From positions 1 through 33,127 of the forward strand of contig NJFT01000330.1 of NCBI GenBank assembly GCA_002221725.1: DNA of 33,127 nt. Reading direction: 5' to 3'. Under the pieces are notes generated by a model that made no database searches, was not told the DNA's origin, and worked only from the letters and a program-made list of their open reading frames with translations. The DNA is from Scedosporium boydii (Eukaryota; Ascomycota; Sordariomycetes; Microascales; Microascaceae). This document shows positions 1 to 8,415 of the stretch, piece after piece. A program made the position numbers and the translations under genes. How positions within the stretch are numbered: position 1 is the first letter of the stretch; the number at the start of each line of letters is the position of its first letter.

Positions 1-182
1 CTTGGACTGTGGCCTGATTTTTGGGGGGGGAAGCGGGAGTGTTAGTTTGAGAAGGGGGGAAGGGGGGAGGTGAGGTTGATGGGGATGTTGCTTACGCCGC
101 GGTAGCGGGAGGACCAGTTGGAGGAGAAGAGTTTGGAGGCGGCGTCGGGTTGGGGCGCGGTGGTGAAGGTGTGGGTTGTCAT
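1..182 (-). CDS. 5' end of an unidentified gene (partial, runs off left edge)
   Basis: On the minus strand an ATG at 182-180 opens a 29-codon exon (182-96) beginning MTTHTFTTAPQPDAAS. It ends exactly in phase 0 at a strong GTAAGC donor (95-90). The proposed intron (95-14) has a CTAAC branch point at 45-41 and an AATCAG acceptor, and coding resumes at 13 with Ala-Thr-Val. The donor, branch point, acceptor and conserved phase together make a real first exon likely. Only about 33 residues are visible and I do not recognise the family. It is divergent from the carrier gene at 1657, with about 1.5 kb between the two starts. The alternative is that this is chance open sequence. Confidence 0.5.
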
Positions 183-1656
183 CGTGGCGGTGGGCGGTGG
201 GATGGTTTGTTCGAGGTGGGGTTCGGTGAGACTTTTGGCTTCGATCGAGATGGAGGATAGCGGGATGCGGGTGGTTCGTTTTAAATTTTCTGATGTTCCT
301 CAGATCTTGGAACCAGTTCGACGGGAGTGGCTTCGTGGTTGTTCTTCGCTGAGGTGGGTGGGAGGTTAAGGAACTCCGACGAAAAAGAAGAGGAAAAAAA
401 TCCCGACTAGCGAAATCGACATACGTCGTGCAATAATTTGATGGGTTGGAAGAGGTCGTGGATTTCTCGATTCGTGGGGGTGCCGGTTTGTCATTCTGGT
501 GAAGGCGAGCACATGTAAATTTCCTAGACAGGTTAAGCTGCGTGGGTCAATTTGGCTGGGCTGGACTAGGCTGGAAGAGATCAAGATCAAGGCGGGCATT
601 GAATCAATTATCGTCAGCTCGACTAGACCTCAGCTAGATCTACAGGTATTAGGATCTGGTTTAGATGGGTTAAGTAAGAGTCAGGGTCCAATGTCGATTT
701 AATCCACCGAACAAGGATGGAACATTTCAATACTGTCTTGATTGTCTGTAACCCGATCTCGTCGACTCGGCCTGGAGATTAGTTACGAGTCTGTATAAAC
801 TCCAGCGCGATATCCCTAGCTATTGGTGTCAGCTCAATTCCTTTGCCGTTTATTTATCGAGCCAATCTTGGAGCTCCAAAATGAGCCATTCAGAGCTGAT
901 ATTTCGCCCACTACCTGCAAGGACTGCCTGCTGGCGCTACGATCCTCCTGGATCTCTCAGGTCAGGCGGTCGCTTGTCCTCCCGGAAACGATTGTCGCGG
1001 CGTCTTAACTCCGAACTCAGCTCTACGAAACAGTACGTACCGCCATTTCCTCCCGTAGTGCGCCGTACCTCAGTTCTCGTCCTCAAGGATTCGGACCCGT
1101 GGAATGAACAAGTATCCCACATTGTACTCGGGTACTAAGGTACTACAGTACGTAGGATGAATACTTGCTCGCGCCCAGACAATCAGGAAAGTACAATTGT
1201 TGTAGTGATGTCACTCCACCCAGCTCCAGGTCTCCCAGTCTCAGGCCTGGTTCGCTCCTTCCGCCTGGACGAGATAGCAATGAAGTGATAACAGGTATTG
1301 CTTTGATGCAGGTTGCAGGTTGCATGTTATGTGGCTGCCATGTTTGTACCGCCCAAGTCTCTATCCTCGGGTTTTTCTCGTTCCAACGGTTATTCCGGTT
1401 CATCAGTAACATGCAAGAGCCATTTTACTTTTTTCCATCTCTCCTTCCAGTATTTCAATCTCTTCTTCTTCCTCTCCCCCAATCCTTGCATCGTGAAGCT
1501 TCCAGCGCGGGTTTGTTTATCGACTCGCCACCCATCGACAATAGCCTCACGCATCCCCTCAATTGATTCCAGGGATTCTTTTTAATTCTCTATTTCCTAT
1601 TTGTGAACCCATTGCCCGTTTCCCCTCCCCGCCATTGCCGGCGGTAGATCAACATC
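183..1656. other. Intergenic region between two divergent starts
   Basis: About 1.5 kb separates the minus-strand start at 182 from the carrier start at 1657. Short open frames exist on both strands, but none has recognisable protein character or consistent splice sites. The last 200 bases are rich in C and T (1430-1655), typical of a fungal core promoter or 5' leader, and probably serve the carrier gene. A TATAAA-like string lies near 795. I see no RNA gene or mobile element. Confidence 0.5.
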
Positions 1657-3081
1657 ATGTCCAAAAACCAGCCCAGCCAAGAGACCCTCCGCGGGCTCTT
1701 CTACAGCCCCCTGGCCTCTAGGCCCGCCGACGACGCTACGGGCCAGTCGGCCCACTCGCAGGAACCCGCCCTTCCCCGCAAGCGCATGGGCACTTCGTTC
1801 GATTACTATTCCATCATCGACGACGCCAAAAAGGAGGCCAAGAAGCTTGGTGAGGAAGCTGCACATGAGCTTGAAAAGGCCAGCGCGAAGGCCCAGAGTG
1901 CCACGGGCACCATTGCGCTTTATTCGCCCAAGTATTATGCTGCCTGTACCTTTGGTGGTACGCTGGCCTGTGTAAGTTGTTATCGTTAATCAACCTCATT
2001 CCCTCTGTCCCCCCCCCCCCCCCCCCCCGGCCCCGGCGATATTTTGCAGAAATGCTAGTTATAGCCATCTTTCGCCCAGGCGTCATCATCTAGGGGAAGT
2101 TCCACGGGATCTCCAGAAACTGACAGATTCCAATTGCAGGGCCTCACCCACACGGCCGTGACGCCACTTGATCTCGTCAAGGTGCGCCGCCAGGTCGATC
2201 CCAAACTCTACAAGAGCAACATGCAGGGCTGGTCCATGATCTACCGAAAAGAAGGCCTTCGCGGCATCTTCACCGGCTGGGGCCCGACCTTCTTCGGCTA
2301 CTCGGCCCAGGGCGCCTTCAAGTACGGCTGGTATGAATTCTTCAAGAAGACCTACTCCGACCTGGCTGGCCCCGAGGCCGCCTACAAGCACAAGACCTGG
2401 CTGTACCTCTCCGCCTCGGCCTCGGCCGAATTCCTCGCCGACATTGCCCTGTGCCCCTTCGAGGCCGTCAAGGTCCGCATGCAGGGTGCCCTGCAGAACC
2501 CTTACAAGGGCACTTTCCACGGCATCAGCAGCGTCTTGGCCAAGGAGGGCTCTGCCGGCCTGTACAAGGGCTTGTATCCCCTTTGGGGCCGTCAGATCCC
2601 TTACACTATGATGAAGTTTGCTTCGTTTGAGACCATTGTCGAGATGATTTATGACCGACTCCCTGGACAGAAGAACGACTACGGCAAGGCGGCGCAGACG
2701 GGTGTTTCCTTCACGGCTGGTTATCTCGCTGGTATTCTTTGCGCCATCGTCTCGCACCCGGCTGATGTGATGGTGAGCAAGCTCAATGCCAACCGCGCAC
2801 CTGGAGAGGCGTTCGGCGCAGCTATGGGTAGGATATACAAGGATATCGGATTCATGGGTCTCTGGAACGGTCTGCCTGTGAGGATTGTCATGATTGGTAC
2901 TCTGACGGGTCTGCAGTGGATGATCTATGTAAGTGCTGCCAAGGCTAACCTCCTTCTTTTTTTTTTCCCCTTTCTTTTCTTCTTGGCTAACAGACTGCTG
3001 CAGGATTACTTCAAGATCTTTATGGGCCTCCCGACGACCGGTGGACCGGCGAAGACGCAGGTGGAGGAGGCCAAGGCTTAA
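1657..3081 (+). CDS. PIC2: Mitochondrial phosphate/copper carrier, PIC2 type
   Basis: This is a mitochondrial carrier family (SLC25) protein of the inner membrane. Yeast PIC2 and its relatives import phosphate and also copper. Exons are 1657-1971, 2140-2928 and 3004-3081, giving 393 residues. The introns have GTAAGT donors and CAG acceptors; the second has a CTAAC branch point just upstream of 2990. Three carrier repeats are visible: PLDLVK (P114, D116, K119), PFEAVK (P211, E213, K216) and HPADVMVSK (P312, D314). The core from about residue 90 to the LPTTGG near the C-terminus follows yeast PIC2 closely as I recall it. The first 85 or so residues form a polar extension absent from the yeast protein, with a second Met at residue 44. 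It converges on the gene ending at 3298. MIR1 is the nearest alternative name, but the AACTFGG and SHPADVMVSK stretches fit PIC2 better. Confidence 0.9.
2009..2028. repeat. C20 homopolymer in carrier intron 1
   Basis: An uninterrupted run of 20 cytosines lies inside the first intron of the PIC2-type gene (intron 1972-2139). It is followed by GGCCCCGG. It does not touch the splice signals. Its length is likely to vary between isolates and to be error-prone in sequencing. Confidence 0.9.
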
Positions 3082-3297
3082 ATAGATTTGTTTACTTCGG
3101 GTTTAGCCCATCGCCTCGATGGGTGGTTGGCGTGATAGAGAAACCAGAAAAAGAGAAGATCAATAGTAAGCGAGTTGGAACTCATGGGCTGTACTTGTGT
3201 ATGTTATTTAAAGAAAAACATAAAATCGATAAAACGAGGCGTTGTTACAGACCACAGACCTTTTAAACTCCAACGGAGCATACCATGGAAGTCCAAG

Positions 3298-4770
3298 TCA
3301 TCCGGTAAGAATGTATTGCAGCTTATTTAACGTATTGATCCGTGGCGGAGAGGAGTCCAACGAGACATGCTTCGCTTCAGCAAGATGAATCGAGAAGATG
3401 CCCTTAGCCATGGCAGGCTTCATGTCCCGCTCCTCACTGTCGCCGACGTACGCCATATCTCCCGAGGAGATGCCCAAGTGCCGGAGGACCTCGGCGAACA
3501 GGCCATCCGTCTTAGCCACGCGAAAACGGTTCGTCGTAGCGAGGAAGTCGACATACTTGCCTATACCGAGGGCATCGATCGTTCTCTCCTGCGCGTCTTG
3601 CGGGCCTTCGGTTATGACGGTGATCTTCTTGCCCATGTCTTTGAGCGTCGAGAGGAGGGATAACGCGCCGCATTTTAGCTCGAAGGAGGCGGTTATTGTG
3701 TCTTCGTAGGATTCTAGGAGGCTAGTCATGAACTGCGGGTCGTGCGGGAGGGAGAAGTGCGCAAGAAGGGAACGGAATCTTTCTTCACGGTAATCGAAGG
3801 ATGTCTTCCCATCGGAAAAGGCATTTGCCGTCTTTGCTCGGAGAATTTTGGAGTATTCCTCTTTGAGGGCAGGGACGGGGATGTCATGGCGCGAGGAGAT
3901 CGCAGTGAGAATTTTGTGCGTGGCTGCTGAGGATGCGCGCCGGAATTCATGGAGGGTGTCGTCGAGGTCGAAGCCAATCCATGTCTTTTCTGAGAGAAGG
4001 GTCCGCAGGTGTTGGGCGTCGTCTTGCCAGAACCGGATATACAGGCGGCCTAGATGCTCCTCGAGGTGGTTCTTCTCGCTATTGGAGAGGAGGCCGTGGG
4101 GTGGTACATCGGCAATCACGGATGGGCTGGCTTCCACGGTCGAGAACAAATCCAATGGCTTCTCCTGCCGGCTGGAGATGCGCCTTTCGCCATTCGGCGA
4201 GGAGGAGGAGAGCAACGATTTAAACGGCTTCTTGAAGTGGAGCATAGTTTCAGAGAATGGTACTCCCCACCTCTCGCAGATACCCTCGAGTTCCTTCTGG
4301 GGCTCCTTAACGAGTCGCTCGTAGAGAAGACACGAGACGACATGCGAAGGGCTTTGATCGAGAAGCTGGAACATGTTCGTACAGCAGTCGATCAGACTCT
4401 GTGCGTCTGCCCATCCGACGTGCTTCCAGCTATCAAAGACCCGGATGGGGTCGCGGATTAGGAAGATGGGTCGAGTTGCTTCATATACGGTGGGTGTTAA
4501 GAACGCGTTGTACAGTTGACTGCTGTTGCTAAGCTCTTCTTTGCATATGAGGAACTCTTGAGAAGAAGGGTTATCCAGGATCGAGTAGTCAGGCCGAAAG
4601 GCCTCTCTTGATCCCGCATTTCCCGTTAGGATAAGTCCGCTCGTGACGGTGCAGTCGGGGGACTCTGCGAAGATCCGCATGAGAAGCGCCGAGCCGCTTC
4701 GAGGGCAAGCGACCAAGAGCCGAATCTGGAGATTCTCGGGAGTAGGCGACTGCGGTTTGAATACTTCCAT
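3298..4770 (-). CDS. Sulfotransferase-like P-loop domain fused to a HAD hydrolase
   Basis: This is a single intronless frame of 490 residues on the minus strand. The N-terminal half looks like a sulfotransferase fold. It has a phosphosulfate-loop motif ACPRSGSALLMRIF (P23-F34) and a 3'-phosphate motif FLIRDPIRVFDSW (R106, D107, S114). The C-terminal half is a HAD-superfamily hydrolase with all four motifs: FDLDDTL (D268 nucleophile, D270), VITEGP (T387), VAKTDG (K420) and VGDSEERD (D444, D449). All HAD catalytic residues are present, so that half is probably active. The sulfotransferase half matches less fully, and its acceptor is unknown. The gene is convergent with the carrier, with 216 bases between the stops. 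Its start lies inside the upstream edge of a decayed + strand frame. The joint role is not known to me; I infer a phosphatase coupled to a transferase or a related P-loop domain. Confidence 0.8.
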   Translation of the reverse strand: MEVFKPQSPTPENLQIRLLVACPRSGSALLMRIFAESPDCTVTSGLILTGNAGSREAFRPDYSILDNPSSQEFLICKEELSNSSQLYNAFLTPTVYEATRPIFLIRDPIRVFDSWKHVGWADAQSLIDCCTNMFQLLDQSPSHVVSCLLYERLVKEPQKELEGICERWGVPFSETMLHFKKPFKSLLSSSSPNGERRISSRQEKPLDLFSTVEASPSVIADVPPHGLLSNSEKNHLEEHLGRLYIRFWQDDAQHLRTLLSEKTWIGFDLDDTLHEFRRASSAATHKILTAISSRHDIPVPALKEEYSKILRAKTANAFSDGKTSFDYREERFRSLLAHFSLPHDPQFMTSLLESYEDTITASFELKCGALSLLSTLKDMGKKITVITEGPQDAQERTIDALGIGKYVDFLATTNRFRVAKTDGLFAEVLRHLGISSGDMAYVGDSEERDMKPAMAKGIFSIHLAEAKHVSLDSSPPRINTLNKLQYILTG

Positions 4771-5497
4771 CTCGGTGCATTTGCTGTACGCGACGTGGCT
4801 GGAATTACGGTTACTGGATTACGCGAGAGAGGGAGAGGCGGCTCCGCATAGTTGAAGAGGGATTGGAGCGATTCAATTCTTGCTGCAAGTCTACTTGTAG
4901 CACGCTAGAATACGCGCGTAAGGCGCAAAAGGAACCGTCACATTTGCAGGTCGAATTGGATATAGTCTGGTTTTAAGTCGGCCAGGCCCATGCCGTATTC
5001 GTCGATAGAGGCCCGGATCCGAAGAGCCGCCCGCGCCGTTCATTTTTCGGAAGACACCTCGTCGTCAACGCCGCCCAAGGGCAGACACAGCATCTTCATA
5101 TCAAGACACGCCAGGATCCTTTTCAAGACCAGATTGTCCCCACGATATATATGAAAATAGAGCCGAGAGTCCCTGCTATCGCACGGTCTATTTATCGCCA
5201 TTCTGTCACTTGATCGCAAGGCTTGAAAAAGATGACATTCCATCTCACCATCACTGATATCCGTCTTCTACTGGCTTTGAGTGAACAAGGAGCATCGGCG
5301 CCAAAGGAACCAGACATCACACAGGCTCTGTGATATCTGCCATCTCAAAAGAGGAGGATGAGGATGCTGTTCCAGAGCTGAAGCGCCTCTCTTCGATTAT
5401 AATCCTTCCTCTCCCGACAGTGGAGGAGAGGCTCGAACTTGTCAGGAACAGTATTATATTGGCATCGGCGTGGTTAGTTTCAAATATATTAGAATAA
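4761..5497 (+). pseudogene. Decayed plus-strand protein gene of unknown family
   Basis: One reading frame stays open from 4761 to 5333, apart from a TAA at 4974-4976 and a TGA at 5211-5213. That is about 190 codons with two internal stops, where chance predicts around nine. The translation looks like real protein: an amphipathic start (RRLRIVEEGLERF), then KEPSHLQVELDIVWF before the TAA, HAVFVDRGPDP after it, and TFHLTITDIRLLLAL beyond the TGA. At about 5330 the frame shifts and continues to a TAA at 5495-5497 with KEEDEDAVPELKRLSS and LPTVEERLELVRN. No start codon or good splice pair was found. Both internal stops could come from one C-to-T change in CAA and CGA. I do not recognise the family. 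It could instead be a spliced gene whose introns I have not resolved. Confidence 0.45.
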
Positions 5498-5556
5498 GCA
5501 CTAGAAAAAAAATAATCCAAGAGCCCACAAAGCGAGAAAAAAGAAGGGGGAGGAAA

Positions 5557-8415
5557 TCAACAGATCCTTGACATTGCGCGTGGGGAACCACTAATGTGAC
5601 ACTTCTCATCCTGTCCAAGGCAAAGCATCACCTCACACTTCGAATTGCGATCCCCAAGCCGAAGAGAAACACTCTGGCCCCCTGAAAATCTGAATTCGTT
5701 TGAATCAATCATGTTCCTGATGACCGGCTCCGTCACCGCCAATGTCTTCTGGGACATGAGGCCGTCCTGCGAAATCTCGAAGCAAGGATAGGACGGATCC
5801 TGAGCTTGAATGCTCTCAAATAACTGCCCAAGCTTGGAAATCTCCTTGGTATCGGCACTCCTGCTGAAGCGGCACCGAATCTCTCCTAAAGACCTGTCAA
5901 TTAGAAGCTAGAGCAATCAAACGAGGCCTCATCTTACCTTGGACGCTATAATGATGCTCCAATGACGCGGCGCTGTTGACCACAAAGTAAAACGAGCTGG
6001 CAAGCAATCTCCCGGCCAAGCTGTCGAGCATTTCTTTGCATTCCCTGTCCTTCCGCCAGTATTGGCGGGTTTCTTCTTCGAGGTCTTGAATCCTGTGGAC
6101 GTCGTGCAACTCAGCGAGGGGGGGAGTGAGCTTATTGTTCAGGCGGATAATTCGCTCCCTTTCGGATTGGTTGTCTTTCTCGAATTGAGCCCAAGTTCTT
6201 TGTGAGTTGAGGCTATTCGAGATGTGGCTGATGGCGGTCTGGATGAGCTCCAACGAGCCAAACCACTTTTTCCAGCGGTTCCGGCCTCCTTGGTTCGGTG
6301 GAGGCTCCTCGGCAGGCGTCGTGTCCTCTATATCTTCAACTAAGCCGGTTCCCAGGGATACGAGAAGATCCAGCGGAGACTGTGGCCAGAGTAATTGGTG
6401 CTCTTGCCGTGCAACGTAGACGGGGTTATTGTGGTGGAGGCCGCCGTCAACGTACGACTTCCCAGTTGAGGCATGATTGTATCTCTCAAACCAAGTCGGC
6501 ATGGCGGATGTTGCTCGAGCACTAAAATATGAGTTAGACAGCAAGTACAGAGAGGAAGAGCTTGGATCCAGGATCAACCCACGCCTCCCAGATCTTCCAC
6601 CTGGCGGAAAGTTTCGTTTGGTGTATAAATCCGCAGTGGGTATTTTCTACGATTCATTAGCATCGCGAAAGGCTCTTTTTTTAACATCACCAAGATGATA
6701 CATACCGGATCCTGCACGATTGTAGTCGGCTACAAGGGCCGCTTTCCCAGCACTCTCAGTTGTCACGAGAGCAACCTTTGGTTGAAATGCCAATGCAAGG
6801 TCGTGCCCGCCACCAAACAGGTTGGAGTCAGGCCCAAAAGCCTCAATCAGAGCGTTCACCACCCCTTTAGTATCGAAACGAGGCAAGAAGTAGCCTATAA
6901 GAAAGGTGAGATGCTGGAAAGGGAGATCTTGACCCACAAACTTTTCTAGGAGAGTTGGGACAAACGCCGAGCTGCAGAGCTCTTTGAACTTCTCGGCGCA
7001 CTCAGTAGCAGTCCAGCCCTTCTTCGCCAGGCCGGCCGCAATGATTCCTCCTACACTAGAAGTATCATTCTTAGCAGTAAGTTCAAAGGCCGAGCGTGGC
7101 GGACGGCGACTTACCTTGTGCCAACGATAAGATCGAAGAACGAGTGTATGGGGATCCCTCCTAGACGCAGTTCTAGCTCTTGGAGAATGGCAAGCGTGAC
7201 TATTCCCCTTATTCCTCCTCTGTTGGCCTGGTAAGCCTCGTCCAGGTCCTTCTCCCACTTTTGGCGTAAAACTTACCCATCTAGAGATAGAACACGGACC
7301 CCCATGTCGGGCTTCTGAAGCCGAATATGAGTCTCGCCTTCATCCGACTGGTCCAACGGGCACTGGCGGGTCTTGATAAGTCGATCATCAGACCAGTCGA
7401 CCAGATCTCCTTGAAAAATAGCACAATCCTTGCAGAGGATGTGATTGCACGGCAGCACATACTCGGGGACGTTCGTGAGGCACGAAAGACAGATGGGCTG
7501 GACCTTAAGGAGGACGCGGCCAAGTGAGTACTATGAAAGTCCCTGATGATTTCCAGATGTGCCGACATTGCCAGTTGCGGGCGGATAGAATTCTGCGCTT
7601 CCAGCAATTCCCTTAGCTGGACTTCGACGTTCCGAACGAAGTTGTCACCATCTGATTTTCTCAAGGTGGTTTCATAGCCGTCATCGAACTCGGAGTCGGG
7701 CCTTCTAAGAACGGTTCCTTTCTCATCCTGACAACCCTTCGCATGGCCGGACTTCCGATTGATGCATCTTGGGCGTTTGCAAGGCTAGTGATTGTCTCGA
7801 ATGGACTCGAATGCATCCAGGCAGAACTTTTTATACTTGGTCATGAGCTCGGCCTCATCTCCCATGTACCCTTTTCTCTCCGTGTCTAGCATTATACTAG
7901 ACGCAACGACCCTACTCATGGGGTTGAAGATGGCCGCGGGATCTAGGTCCGAATTTAATTCTTTCTTGATCAAGACAGATGCGAGATAGACGATGTTGTC
8001 CCCGAAGTCGCAGCAAACAGGTTGAAGGGAGAAAGAGGCCTTCACAAAGTCGAGCGGGGCCTTCAGCCCGTTCTCCGATGCAAAGCTGCTCTCCATGCTG
8101 TATCCTCTATGAGTCGCCAGGCGTCTTCTCCCCATCATCGACAGAAGGATGTAAGTCGAGACGAGTGCTTTGAACCGTCCCGCTGTTCTTTCATCTATGA
8201 CGTCTTGAAGGTACGCCGAAAACTGTTTCTCAAGTTGTTGTGTTTGATCTAAGTCTCTACCCCAAATCGAGCTCGCTCTGCACAGCTAGAGCAGCCGGCG
8301 GTTGGCTATGGGACGTACTGGTTGAGTCGGCGACGTCCACCTCCCCCTTCAGATGTGAGGCTCTGTGATCCACTTAGAATCGATATTCGCCTATTCTTAG
8401 TTCGTTTGATCCCAT
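5557..8415 (-). pseudogene. Patatin-like phospholipase with RING-like finger, 5' half disrupted
   Basis: The patatin catalytic part is intact. Exons ending at 7277, then 7219-7115, 7055-6706, 6646-6583, 6521-5938 and 5885-5557, join in phase through introns of 51-61 nt. They rebuild the DGGGIRG oxyanion motif, the GTSVGG nucleophile motif (Ser codon split by an intron) and the YVDGG catalytic Asp. Such enzymes hydrolyse acyl lipids. Upstream lies a cysteine cluster (CLSC, CNHILCKDC, QCPLD) like a degenerate RING finger. The 5' half is broken. After a possible ATG at 8415 there are a TAA (8374-8376), a one-base frameshift near 8258, a TAG (7785-7787) and another frameshift between about 7505 and 7525. 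Protein-like sequence continues across each break. An ATG at 7305 could still give a 486-residue patatin-only protein. Unrecognised introns or assembly errors are the alternatives. Confidence 0.7.

Noticed and set aside
2086..2757. 223-codon minus-strand frame over the carrier gene
   Set aside because: It lies antisense to exon 2 of the PIC2-type gene, has the Gly/Val/Glu-rich composition of a shadow frame, and matches no family.
2991..2993. Alternative acceptor for carrier intron 2
   Set aside because: It would put the C-terminus in frame but replace the conserved DYFKIFMGLPTTGG with unrelated residues. The CAG at 3001-3003 restores the family sequence.
5895..5937. Alternative CAG acceptor for the last patatin intron
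   Set aside because: Using the CAG just upstream gives an immediate in-frame TAG. The TAG acceptor at 5886-5888 keeps the frame to the natural stop.
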